Shown here: in pieces, positions 10,351-21,775 of the stretch
How positions within the stretch are numbered: the first letter of the stretch is position 1
Layout of the letters: every line of letters starts with the position of its first letter
Origin: Zygnema cylindricum
Lineage: Eukaryota; Streptophyta; Zygnematophyceae; Zygnematales; Zygnemataceae
Reading direction: 5' to 3'
NCBI GenBank assembly: GCA_037447655.1
Contig: JBBHKE010003410.1
Coordinates: 285,511 to 328,051, forward strand
Length of the DNA stretch: 42,541 nucleotides
The notes under the pieces: model-generated
Database searches by the model: none
Seen by the model: the letters and a program-made list of their open reading frames with translations, nothing else
What the model was told of the DNA's origin: nothing
Position numbers and translations under genes: made by a program

Positions 10351-11739
10351 TCCACTTTACTGTTTTTTAGGGTTTTCAAAATTTGAAATCTGAAAAGTCA
10401 TAGTCAAAAAATGTACGAAAAATTATGTGGACGAAGTAGGGTACGCGTTTTATTAATATTTCAAAATTGTTCAATGCAAATTGTACGTAGTATTCGTGTG
10501 TTTGTTTCAAGTGTAGTATGCAAATTGAACAAATATGGTTGGGCGCAAATAAATACCAATTGAAAGTACGATATCGTGGCGAAAGAGTTCACGGTACTTA
10601 CTTCAACAACCAATAGCATTTGTTCCCAATAGATGAAGACTTAGGGTGAACCTCCATCAGCCGAAAAGTGAGATTCATTACTCGAAAAAGTGCATTTTCG
10701 TACAAGGCCAGTGCACTTTCATACAGGGTCGTACTGCTTTTTTTTTGATAAAACATGATAACTGGAGATTTGTGAAGATTCTCTAAACTTTTGGGCGAAA
10801 ATTTCGACCGAAACGCTCTTTCTGACCAGTGTGTGGCAAGTCTCCTCAACTACCTTCAGGAGGAGACTTGCCACACACGGGACGTGTCTATTCGTACACT
10901 TGGAAACAAAAAGGTATCATCCACGGCGGACGAGCGATGACGACCTCACAATTGCCAAAGGCCACATACCTTCGTACAGGGCGGGTTTGAAAGCGACGAA
11001 AAAATCTTTGACGCAGGACATCTCCCTGGCGACTCTTTCCTTCGTGGAAAGGACTTTGCGTACAAAACATAATGGCAAGCTATAAAGTACAAATTTTCAT
11101 TTTGAAAATGATTTCGAAAAGGTTGGTACAACGAAATGACAAGAACGTACAAATTGTACATTCGCGTAGCGCTGCTAGATATTTAAATTTGTGTTCGTCC
11201 GTACATACGCCGTTAAGATTTTGTGCTTTTCGAATCTTTTAATATTCTCGGCTGGCTGAACAAGATCCTACGTGGTTCGAATCGCAATCCAGCATGTCAG
11301 CAATTGGTGCCTCGCTAGCACAACCTGATGGAGAAGTGATACAAATATCATTGCCAGTAAACGTACCCACGTGTCCGTATGATTACTGGAAATGCCTGAT
11401 GGAGGTTCACCCTTATCCAACCCCAAGGCCCGCAAAAGCGTTACATACAAAAACATCCGACCTCAATTCATAGAGAATCAAACCCTAAAATTCTGCAAGG
11501 CCTGAATATAGAAGTGTCGGAACATATAGCTTTTTTTTTTCGAAAATGGCAAACACAGGGGACTACGTATCAAACCATTGTAATCACTGGTTGAACCACT
11601 TACTAGGGTTCATGAAAACGGAGGCTTTGGGTGTGTTCCCACATGCCAAAGTAGAGATTTTTTTCAATCATTTTCCTCAAAAGCTTAGCACAATACCGAT
11701 AAAATTACAACCGTACGAAGAAAGTGAAAAAAAGTGAAA
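10351..11739. other. No gene; dispersed-repeat remnants
   Basis: AT-rich sequence with many GTACG words. Around 10640 the words CCGAAAAGTGAG resemble 22783-22800 (ACGAAAAGTGAGG), so this is another remnant of the repeat that carries the 22961 palindrome. Frames here (for example 10831-11085, 11268-11456) lack family features. Confidence 0.5.
10829..10878. repeat. Perfect hairpin, 18-bp arms, 14-nt loop
   Basis: GTGTGTGGCAAGTCTCCT at 10829-10846 is the exact reverse complement of 10861-10878. The loop is CAACTACCTTCAGG. Confidence 0.9.
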
Positions 11740-12320
11740 GTACAATTTGCGTCGGCGTCAAACTTACAATGTACCATATGTTGGCGTCTTTCGTTTTTCG
11801 ACCCATGGCCATGTCATGGCACGTCATTTCAAGCTTTACCTTGAAACATATCAGAGATGTGTTTTAAAGTAAAGTATCATCATTCCACAAGTAGGAAAAA
11901 AGCTTGGCACGTTTTAGAGGATTTCAAAAGTTTTCTGCATGACGTTTTTTTTTTTTTTTTTCATTTGCATCCAGAGCGCATGTTTTTTTTCTGGAGGTGT
12001 CTCAAGAATTCAATGCCATTTCACAATGGCCAAACAGGAGGGACGAAGGCAAAGACATGTTTTTCAACCATGAACAACACAGGGCTGAAAAATTGTACGT
12101 CTACAATGTCACGCAGAGGCATGCGACGTCACAAGCAATTTCAAAATTTACTGTGCGACAAGCGTTGTTGACATATACAATCATCAAACTTAAGTTGCGA
12201 CACCGTTTTTGCGAATTGGGGCACTTGAAAAACGTGTGCAGAGAATCTTTGCCAGAATACAAAGTAAGTTTGCTAAGTTACGATTACATGGGGACACACC
12301 CTTACTATCATGACCTTTTG
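11740..12320. repeat. Dispersed repeat R1, copy A
   Basis: Shares ordered blocks with 27720-28930 in the same orientation: ACATATCAGAGATGTGTTTT against ACACATCAGCGATGTGTTTT, a T-run followed by GGTGTCTC or GGGTCTC, ACAATGTCACGCA against ACGATGTCACGCA, TGTTGACATATACAATCATC against TGTTGACGTATACAATCGTC, then TACATGGGG. The frame 11997-12431 (144 residues) lies mostly inside it and has no recognised domain. Element type unknown. Confidence 0.65.
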
Positions 12321-12982
12321 TCGCCCTGTGCTTATGAGAAATTTGAGAATTGGGATGGGCTTCCAAGAGCCGTGGCTCGAAGTAAATTAATATATTTTGA
12401 TATGAGATTGTATATTCATCCTAAGAGATGAGGGACTTCGTCACACCATCATCTCCAAGTATCTTGAGATCCATATTTGGGACACTTCAAAGATCTGTAG
12501 AAAAAAAAAGGCTCTTTCAGTTAACCTTGACAATTTGATTTTTGGTGAAAATAATAAAGACCGGGAAAATATGTCGGGGTTAATGAACATTTTGGAATAA
12601 AACATATCGTGATTTGCAATTTTGAGGACGATTTTTAATTAGATAACCATTTTGTTTGACAAAAACTAAAATAAATGACTTTTCAATCCTCTCTTTCCTA
12701 CACGTTAATCAGAATTTAGCCTCTTTCACAAATAGACAGAATAAATTATTCGTCTTATTCGTTTCATCCAGAAAAAGCTTGAGATTGCCTCTTACTTTCC
12801 CCTCGCAAACGCACCTTATAAGCCAAAACGATAAGATTTTAGAAAATAACTTTACAAAACCCACCTTAAATATCAGATGTGAAAACCGAATCGAAATTGA
12901 ACAAATCTCTTGAAAAAATCTTCTGATTCCTTCAACGAAATAAAACCAACAAAACCTCGTTTTCTCTTACTTCAACATTTGA
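12321..12982. other. 3' region of the fucokinase gene, no other gene
   Basis: AT-rich sequence downstream of the fucokinase stop codon (12983) on the minus strand. It should contain its 3' UTR and poly(A) site, but I cannot place the site. Confidence 0.5.
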
Positions 12983-15900
12983 TCACCCTTCCCATAAACT
13001 CCAATTATAAACCTTCACCGGTTCCCCAATTTCACTCAAAACCATTTTTATTTTCCTCGTGTCTTCTTCACTTTTTGCCAAAATAATCGCAAAACCTCCT
13101 CCACCGGCCCCCACCAACTTGTACCCCAAACTGAAAGGCTCCACTTTTCGAAAAATCAGATCCACATGGGGATTGCTGCAATGGGGGTCCAATTCTTGAT
13201 GAATATCCCAAGTTTCTTTTAAAATTTGACCGAGGTTGTCGATTTGTCCCATGGAAAGACATCGTCTTCCCAAATCTGCAAGCTCTATAAGCCGTTGGAT
13301 TTTCAAGATGAGTCGAGTGTCACGTCGAAGATAGCGACGAACCACTTTGTGAAGAACATTTCGGGCGAGTCGAACCTATCAGGAAATAAAGAAAGAAATA
13401 AAGAAGAAGAAAAGATGAGAAAAAAAGAAAAAAGGGAAGAAAGGAAAAAGAAAATGAAATGGAGAGTACGACCAAAAAAACAATAAAACAAAACAACAAA
13501 ATCTTAACGCCAGAGGAGAAAAAACAGTAATATCATTATCACCATTTATCGGTTGTACACAGCCTGAAACTCTCATGGATCAGTTATTAGCCTTTGACCA
13601 AACTTGACCAATATTGACGCTCACTAACTTAACTCGAACTCATTATGAAAGCGCAGGCCTCTCTCCCCCTCTCTCCCTCTCTCCCTCTCTCCCTCTCTCC
13701 CTCTCCCCCTCGCCCCTTCTCAAGCCCCTGTTTGTTCATCCATTCCACCCTCCTCCTTATCCTCCTTCCCCTCCCTGTCTCTTACATTTCATTCTCCTCT
13801 CATCAAGATAGCCGAAACCCACCTTTCCTGTAAATACAACAACCAGACGATTTTCTAGTTTGACTTTTAGTGAGGCCAAAAGTGGGAGCTGGTCCACCGC
13901 CATAGTCATCGGTTTTGTCGGAAAACTGGTCGTACATTTAATTCCCGGAAACAGTCCTCCCACTTGATCTTGCCACCCTCCTCCTGTCCCCATTTTCTGT
14001 TCCAACAAAAGAACTAAATTACTCACGAACCCATCTTCGACGGTTGCTTCCTTTTCCGGTTTTCGATTTTGTTGTTTTCTGATTTCATTTTCTTTCTCTG
14101 CTTCATTTCCGTTTCCATTTCCGTTCCCATTTCCATTTCCAATACGAATTAACAAAAGAGCTTTTACGAGGGCAGCAGCCAAAATACTCGAAGTTCCCAA
14201 ACCACTCCCTCGTGGGACGTGTGCCCAAGTCTCGATATCTAAACCCCATTTTTCGTTATCATTTATTTTCCCTTTTCCTGACTCAATTTTCGAGGATTCG
14301 CCTCCAAAGCCCGTCACAAGAAGTGACGCTTTTACGAGACAAAAGGGGTCTTCGAGTGACAGCTGTTCACTTATAGAAGAAGGATCCAAAATAAATTTCG
14401 ACTTTTCAGCATCGTCCCGAATTAAAATACCTGTTAAAATTAATTTCCACGTTTACCATAAAAACCAAAAAGCGTCAGAAAAAGACACAGATTAAGTTGA
14501 GAAATGTACACCTTCCCATGCTTATTAGTTCCACTCTCGAAAGATTATCATAAGAAAAAGAAAAAAGAAAAAAGAAAAAAAAACGCCTCTCCCGCCACTA
14601 CCTCCCTTCCCTCCCTCTGAACTCACCGGGTGTGTCTGTCACTGTCACTCTCGCCCCCACAGGATTCTCTCCCTCCAATAAGGTGGCCATATTGAGGACT
14701 CGCCCGGTCCTCTCCAGACTCCAGGGAGGCGTATCACTCCACCCCCCCGCGATGTCGAGCCTCACAGGGAGGACCACGAGGACACTGTGGCCCACCTTGG
14801 GGACACCTGGCATCACCTCATTGGTTCCCGAGGCACCTGAGAGAGGAGAGATTGTTTTGGGTTTTTTAGCCGGGGAGTACTTTCTTCACACGGGAATCGG
14901 TTTGTTTCTGTCTCTGACCCCCCCTCCATCCATCTCGATACCTCTCTGACTCTCTCACTCTGTCAAACTGTCTCCATCTCTCTTCCCTCCCCCCCCCTTC
15001 TCCATCTTTCTCCCTCCCTCCGTCCTTCCCTTTGCCTCCGGGCCTATGACAAGCATACTCTTAAGTCTTTCTCTTCTCTCGCCTCTCTCCTTCTCTCCCA
15101 CTCCACCCCTCTTTATCTCATTTCCCATCTAAGGTAACAACACTCAAAATTGTTCCATACGCCACTTATCTCCTTGCCAAGATTATGTAAACAAATTCGG
15201 GAGGATATGGGAATACAGAAGATAAAAACTTAAAGACTAAAAAACTATACCAGGTATGACAAAAGTTGTGGCCTGTCGTCCTATTGCGACAGCTGTCTCG
15301 TTCGCCACAGCTCGCCAGATGGCATTATCTAAAGATGCCACGACAGCATCATCTTTTGAAAGGTCCATCATGACTTGAAGAAGTCGACTTTGAGGAATTC
15401 CCGACAGATGAATTTTGGACAAATCAAAAATTTCGGAAGAAGTTGAGGACTCAATTCTATTAGTCGACGGGAAATCCTCTCCTCCTGGAAGTGAGTAAGA
15501 AATATCAACAAGAGATTTTTTTAGCTCCTTGCATAAGTCTCCACCCTCTTTCAATCCTCTTTGCGAAATAAGTTCGGTCAGTTGCGAAAAATTTCGGCCC
15601 AAACTGCCCACACTGACATTTACTTTCGCCAATTTGTTTGCGATATCGGACCGGCGAAGGGAAAGTCGCAAATCCAACGCACGAAAATCAATGAGACGGT
15701 GAATCTCACTCAGTGATAGACGGTCCAAATTTCGCCACATGTCATTCATAGAAACATCAGAAATTGCATTCAATTCTCCCACACTTAAAATCCTACCCGA
15801 GCGATAAAATCTGGATTCTCCCATGAGATACATGGCCATATGGAGGCCATTAGTATCGAGAGGAAGAGCCGGAAACAGACGAGCATTCCATAAACTATGG

Positions 15901-18900
15901 GGTACATCTTTCTCTTTTTTAATCCCTGACTTTTCCAAAGTCGTACTCTCCTCCGGTTTTCCCCAAATGTCCCTTTCAGTCAATCCTCTCTCGCCCATCC
16001 ACTGAAGCCATGGCTCCCCACAATATGTCCCTCCTTTCTCAGAAACGTCTTTTGGGTTGTCTTCTACTCCACAACAGATGAAAACTTCTCGTCCGTCTAT
16101 AAGAGGAACTTGCCAGAGACACCGGTTATCGGGAACCACCAAAGGAAAACCTTTCTGATATTTTACCTGAGAAGTCGAAACAGCCATGAGAACACATCGA
16201 TTTCCCACTCGAACTCCAGAACCGAGGACAGAAGAGCAAATCAAAGAGCCCTCTCCCACACCACAATTGGTGTGGATTTCACTTTCCATAATGACAGCTG
16301 AAGGTGCGACATGACAGTCTCCCCCAGAGGCGAGGATGCTGAGGTGGCGACGTGACATTCGTCCCGAATACGAGGAACTGAAATGGTCGAGGATTTCACC
16401 AGATGTCCCGAAATGTAGAAAGACCAATTCTTCTGTTCCCCCTCCCCAAAGAAAGAAAAAACAAGATATGATTGTCAAGCGGACATTCTTTTCGTCACAG
16501 TTTTGTTATATATACCAGAAAAGACAAATCCGCAGGGAGTTAGTACCAAGACTGTGTAAACATTTAATTTTGTCTCTAGAATTTATTTTTTGGCAAATTT
16601 TACGAGTCTTTTTGGTAGAAGACCAGAATAGAAAGGTGTGAAGACAAGGAAAGTGTGTATAATTTCAAAAACGAAAAAAACAAAAGAGTGCATGAATTCA
16701 AAACCCTTCATCTTAAAATATGCAAACCAGAAAAACAAAAAAAACGGGACCAACTAGAAAAGGAAATGAAACGAAATAGAAATTTATAAGGAGCATAAAT
16801 GAACCAATACAAAAAATGTAGCTGAAAAAAAACGGACTTCCAACAAAACGTACTCGCTACATGATGATAAAGCCGTTGTGATTCAAAGGCGTGAATAAGA
16901 CGAAAACCAAGAGGTCTTTTTGAAAGCCAGGCATGACAGGAAGGAACCCACGAACTTGCCAACTCCTCATAAAGGCTCATCTGAAGAAACAAAATAAAAT
17001 AACAAAATAATCAGGAAGAATTCAATAAAAGGTTGACAGAAATTTTCTGCAAAAAAACAAACGAAATGCAGAAGTGTATTTCGAAACTAATAAACTGCCT
17101 GCAAAAAAATAAGGGGACGATGTCAGGAAAGACGAGGAACAAAATTGGCAAATGAGACAAAAGTAAAACAACCCACAAGATTCAAAATCAGAAGAAACAG
17201 TTTCGACATCTTTATCGAAAAGGAATTGGTCTATGGAGAATCCAGTCACTTGTAAAAGCGACCAGTTTTTAAAATGGGTCCAAGTTCTATGTCAGTCCGA
17301 AACATCCCATTTACAAAGATCTTAACTCGTTTTAAAAAAGTGAACGAAACACGGAAAAAGAGTGTCAGAGGAAAACTGGAGTTCAGACTTTGAGTCATAG
17401 ATGTCTCATTCGCATAACACGCACGCATGAAACGCCCCAAAAATAATGAATATACACATGAAACAAATGCACTGTTTATAAAATACATTGACCGACGTTG
17501 ACTTGATAATAAAAGAAAAAATAGAAAAACATTTAATCAAAAATACTACTACAACTTAATCAAACTTAACTCAATTTCTTTTTTACGTTAATATAGGTAC
17601 TCTTTAATTAGCATTAATTACTCTCGACTGTTTTTGATAGTGTAATGTACGAAATGTGTCATTCCACACTAAAACTGCTCATATTTCGTACAGACGTACA
17701 TAATTAGTGTCAGAAAAAGGCGTCGACACGGGAAATTGAGTGTGTCGCCACCGAAAAGGGCACTCAGATTTTATTCCCAGTCATAAAGACGAGGGAAAAT
17801 CGCGAGAACCTGTTCCCACATGTTCAAGCGTCGAATATATGAACACATACTATCGCGGCTACAATATGGGAATGTGTATTCAAATTAGTGTTAGGTGTAC
17901 AAATTAGCGTTAATTTTTGTTGGCGTTAGGTCCCTTGAACCCAGAATAGAGTAAATACACCCTAATTGTTACTTTACGCTAATTATTTCTTAACTCTAAT
18001 AGCGATTCACGGTGTACTTTCAACCCTTTTTCTGAAATTTTCCGTACATTTTATCCATAGACGAAAAGTATACGAAGTTTACGAAAAGTCCAAAAACTAG
18101 AAAAAACAACATATTTTCATAAAAAAGTTAAAAAAAAAAAAGTACGAACAAGACATCTATGCTTTGAATCCACTTGAACATCTAAATAAAATTTAGGATT
18201 GATCCCTTCCACTATCTTCTCTTCAAAAGCAAAAAAAAGAAAGAGAAAAATGCATAAAAAGAACACAGACAAGAACACTGTACAATTCCGAAACTCCCAA
18301 AAGTTTCCTCTCCAAAACGAATGCTTTTCAAATAAGTGCAAATAGTACAAAAGTAGAAAAAGTACAAAAATAGAAAAAGTGTGAAAGTACAAAAAGTACA
18401 AAACCTACCTCTTCTTTACTCTCAAGCAACTCTTCTATGGGATCGGGATCCTCCTTCGCTAAATTAATCAGGTTTTGCCACGTGGCGCCTCGCACTGCAA
18501 ATATTCCCGTATCCAACAACACAGATCCGTTCCCCACAACGGCTCCGTTTTCCACCATTTGCTTCACCGTCGGTTTTTGAAGAAGACCTTCGACCAATGG
18601 GATGCTGCCACCTGACACGATCTCGGAGCTTTGGACTGAGGAGGAAACTATCACACCATGACGAGTCGCAATGTCGAGAGGAGACGGGACTGTGACAACC
18701 ACAGCTCCATTTTCAGGAATGGTCATGGATGCGGAATCGAAGCAAGCCAGAACATCGCCAGTCATGATGAGGAGGCCACCTGGCATCATCACCCACACCA
18801 TTGGCTCGTCAGTTATTGTTTCTTTAGTTCTGGTTTTTTTTCAGATTCTTTATTCTAAGGCAATGGTCAGGTTTGGAACATCTACACCAATCGCCAGAAT

Positions 18901-19276
18901 TAGTATCGTCAACAATCTTTAAGGACCAAGTCAATTTGACGTTTTTTTGACGAAACGGGAACCTATAATGTTCAACGATAATGTAGGTATCGATATTAGT
19001 CAGGATTGGGAATGATAATATAAAAATGCATGCTGAGACAACCCACATTAATTAGTGGCAAATGATAGGCGGAAATGTGAATAACTCAATTTTGAGTGTT
19101 CCTACACATGCATTAAAGGAAGACCATGAGAAAAATGGCCAATAAGCAGCAAAACTGGGTTGGATATTAACATATACCCTTTCCCTTCGTCATATTTTAC
19201 ACACATGCATATATATATAAAAAAAATTATATATATGTAAAGGTACATGTATTTACAACATAGATATAATATGTAT

Positions 19277-19321
<45 letters not shown>

Positions 19322-21529
19322 TAGAAACATACACATATATACGTATATGTACACATATTATAATACATCGCATGCATACTATATATAACATACTTACATA
19401 TATGCGTATATACATATACATATGTATCTCTGTGTCTGTGTGTGTGTGATTGTATGTAAAATATGACCATTGCATCATTGTTAATCTCTATTATTGTTTT
19501 TAATAAATGATCTTCCTATTGTTTTTCAACTCCATAATGTTATCCAATTACCTCCGCTTAAGTTTTCCACCACAGGTGCTGAAACGGCCAAAATGTGGTC
19601 AAAAAGGGTATAAACTGCTCCGTCTGGCTCCTCTTCCCCTAACAATGGAAATGGAATAAACGGCTTTCCAATAGGATTTGCCCATGGAACTCTCTTTGAA
19701 TCTCCTCCAGCGTGGATCAAAAGTACTTTTAAGCACTCTTCTCCAGCTAATTCGCTTTTTTGAGCTTCATTTCCATCGTTACCAAAAAAAGAATCGCATG
19801 CATTTTCTTGTGACCCTTCATTTCCTTGAGTTGGATGTTTGCTCTGGAAAAGCAAGTTGTCAAACGATTACTCATTCGCATTCTGGGGTTAAAAATGATT
19901 AAGAAGACAGATGAGTTATTAAAATGGCTGCGTATCGTGCAATAATACCCATGTTGTCCACGTGTTCTTGTCTTACTTTATATTGTGCAATTTTACCTAT
20001 GGTGTCCACATTTTTTTCAGCTTTAAATTAGGCAACAGTGACCATATTGTCCACCTTTTTCTTTACTTACTTTATAAAGTGCAACATTATCCATGTTTTC
20101 CACATTTCCTTTGACTTTACTTTATATTGTGCAATAGTACCCATGTTGTCCACATTTTTTCTGACATTTTCTGACATACTTTAGATTCTGCAATAATGTC
20201 CATTTTGTCCACATTTTTTCCAGCTTACTTTATATTGTTCCATCAGACATCGTATGGCGCTAAGTGTTGCTCCTCCTGAACCTATTCTCGTTCCATTTGG
20301 ATCGGGAACCGCCAATACAAAAGTGCTTTCCGCAATTCGTCCATTCCGTTTGGCCGCCAATAGCTGACTGCCACGTGGCACCAAGAATTAAAACAAAGAC
20401 TGAGGGAAGGAGTCAGTTTAGCCCTAAATAACAAGTCAGTAAGGAATCAATAACAAGGAGTCAGAGTAGGGGTCAATTTGAGGCTTGAAGGGCCAAAACT
20501 CCTAATAAAGTAAAAACTAAAAGAAAATTTCGGTACAGCTTCTTGTTCCGTTGCCCTATTGGTTGAGAAGGTGAATCGACATAACTTATATGGAGTGCTT
20601 AACACAAGTTTGATCAACACTACTCATGATTCAAAACTACTTAATCCACATTGACATCTTCACAAACACCATATTACATTTCGGTTGTTCCATACTTTGT
20701 TTACAAAAAATCGAGTTGTCGCCGCCCAACACTAAACTTTCCACTTTTATTAAACCGTTTACAAGCGCTTAAAATGTCAAGTCATCCTATTAAGCGTATT
20801 AAGCGTGCGACATGTTTTGTAACATTCAGAGAAATTAGTATGTTTCACTTAGAAAGTGTGCCTAATGCTAGGGCATATTGGACATTAAATGCAACGCTGA
20901 CCTCCGTAGGGCTACAAAGTGAATCGTCAATTAGATTGATCAGACAATGTATGTGCCAATTTTTTGCCTTTGACCAAATAAGAGCGCCTTTAATACTAAT
21001 AGCATCCATAACACTAATTCTTTACGAGCCGGTAAATTGGCCACGTCACCCATACCTAAATTAGAAGTAATAACACTAAAACAGCCATCATACCAATAAT
21101 CACCTCCAGAGTCAACATAGCATGTATAGTGTCACGCAGTGTCCAATCAAATGCAGTGGGTAATCCACATTTGTTGTAATGGTCAATCCACACTAAATGG
21201 TGTAAAAACATCGGACGCGGTTTACACTAGATTGTGTGCATAAAAAAAATGAAATAGGGTCCAAACCAAATGGTGTGCAAAAACAACAGGGAATAGAGTC
21301 CACACTAAATAGTGTGCACAAACAACATGGAAGGGGGTCCACACTAAATCCGGTGAACAATGCACCTTGAGTACAAAAGGGCTTGCGAAGAACTTGCCGC
21401 TGTCAGAACGATGGCATCCCAAGGAGGACATCTTTCGGGAGCCCGGACGGAAACTCGGAGCCGAAACCAAGCGCTCTCGAGGAGGGAGGTGAGAGAGGTG
21501 GGAGAGGAAGAGGAATCAGGAATTTCCAT
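12983..21529 (-). CDS. FKGP: Bifunctional L-fucokinase / GDP-L-fucose pyrophosphorylase, 9 exons, complete
   Basis: Exons: 21529-21366, 20367-20229, 19843-19552, 18779-18409, 16980-16854, 16432-15251, 14836-14627, 14430-13823, 13375-12983 (stop TGA). All eight introns are GT-AG and in phase, giving 1161 residues (the Arabidopsis enzyme is about 1055). The enzyme phosphorylates L-fucose at C1 and converts fucose-1-phosphate plus GTP to GDP-fucose, the cytosolic salvage route. Pyrophosphorylase half: WDAIVLTAAS at 37, RIGSGGATL near 82-90, HAGGDSKRVPWA at 145, MTGDVLACFD near 204, FLHFGTSGE near 369, then a likely left-handed-helix region. GHMP kinase half: LPVRLDIAGGWSDTPPW at 781, HVPRGSGLGTSS at 899 (ATP loop), GGGWQDQVGG at 978, and LVGAGGGGFAIIL at 1118. 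The start is the first ATG before the conserved block. Oddities: a (Gly-Asn)6 run at 926-937, an extra segment at residues 102-140, and a TIR-element piece in intron 4. Confidence 0.93.
13376..13822. repeat. CT-rich microsatellite and intron 8 of the fucokinase gene
   Basis: Intron 8 (donor GTGGGT, acceptor GATAG). It contains a CTCTCTCCCT array at about 13660-13710 that reads GA-rich on the sense strand, plus an AAAGAA-rich stretch at 13385-13500. Confidence 0.75.
14105..14140 (-). repeat. Coding minisatellite encoding (Gly-Asn)6 in the kinase domain
   Basis: Alternating GGAAAT and GGAAAC hexamers encode residues 926-937 of the fucokinase. It lies about 20 residues after the ATP-binding PRGSGLGTSS loop and is followed by a charged Glu/Lys/Asn-rich insert to about residue 960. 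The frame is preserved. Confidence 0.85.
14837..15250. other. Fucokinase intron 6
   Basis: Intron between the helix domain exon (donor GTATAG) and the first kinase exon (acceptor CTCTCCTCTCTCAG). It contains a loose CT-rich stretch on the plus strand at 14930-15120. Nothing else is seen. Confidence 0.7.
17560..18016. mobile_element. CACC..GAATCG-family element fragment in fucokinase intron 4
   Basis: The right end at 17995-18016 reads, reverse-complemented, TACACCGTGAATCGCTATTA and is followed by AT-rich TTAGAGTTAAG. The segment 17570-17690 resembles 8620-8720 of the truncated copy (ATTAGCATTAA, TAGTGTAATGTACGAAA, GTGTCATT). No left end was found, so it is probably an old truncated insertion in the 1428-nt intron (18408-16981). 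Confidence 0.6.
19278..19316. repeat. (AC)n microsatellite in fucokinase intron 3
   Basis: About 38 bp of uninterrupted AC on the plus strand (GT on the sense strand), followed by ATAC and TATA words to 19440. It lies within the 772-nt intron 3 (19551-18780). Confidence 0.95.
19935..20240 (-). repeat. Minisatellite in intron 2 that extends into the exon 2 donor site
   Basis: About six imperfect units of 45-60 bp carry the plus-strand words GCAATA..CCCATGTTGTCCACA and CTTACTTTATATTGT. GTCCA-type words fall near 19957, 20004, 20049, 20098, 20148 and 20207. The last unit overlaps the end of exon 2, whose sense sequence is GAACAATATAAA followed by the donor GTAAGC. Other units keep copies of this junction, such as CAATATAAAGTAAG near 19970 and TTTATAAAGTAAG near 20070. 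Confidence 0.75.
21186..21360 (-). repeat. Minisatellite at the start of fucokinase intron 1
   Basis: Four to five imperfect units of 38-40 bp carry TCCACACTAAAT and GTGTGCA.AAACAACA words on the plus strand. On the sense strand they begin immediately after the exon 1 donor AAG|GTGCAT, and unit 2 repeats a GTGCAC word at the equivalent point. Confidence 0.7.
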
Positions 21530-21581
21530 TACGGGATAGAAATGGAGCTCGATGAGGTTGGGATCCGGGACAGGGCTGAGG

Positions 21582-21775
21582 TTAGAGTTAGCGTTAGGGT
21601 TAGGGTTAGAGTTAGATTAAGGTTAGGGTAAGGTTAGGGTTAGGATTGGGTTAGGTTAGGGTTAGGGTTGGGTAAGGTTAGGGTTAGGGTTGGTAGGGTT
21701 AGGGTTAGGGTTGGGTAAGGTTAGGGTTAGGGTTGGGTAAGGTTAGTGCAAGGTTAGGGTCGGATTGAAGGTTAA
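21582..21775 (-). repeat. Interstitial telomere-like (TTAGGG)n array upstream of the fucokinase gene
   Basis: About 190 bp of GGGTTAGGGTTAGGG interspersed with TTGGG, TAAGG and TAGAGTT variants. The inner edge lies about 55 bp upstream of the fucokinase start codon on its coding strand, where it reads CCCTAA. The register is TTAGGG, not TTTAGGG. Degeneration and unique sequence on both sides show it is interstitial. It may act as promoter or 5' UTR sequence; that is inference. Confidence 0.9.

Noticed and set aside
11997-12431. 144-residue plus-strand protein gene
   Set aside because: It overlaps dispersed repeat R1, has no recognised domain, and the frame is not kept in the other copy.
19102-19478. 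Minus-strand open frames with long Cys/Val runs
   Set aside because: They are translations of the (AC)n microsatellite inside fucokinase intron 3.
19935-20240. CRISPR-like array
   Set aside because: Unequal 45-60-bp degenerate units with no constant repeat/spacer structure, inside a eukaryotic intron.
21582-21775. Chromosome end
   Set aside because: The array is degenerate, short and flanked on both sides by kilobases of non-telomeric sequence.
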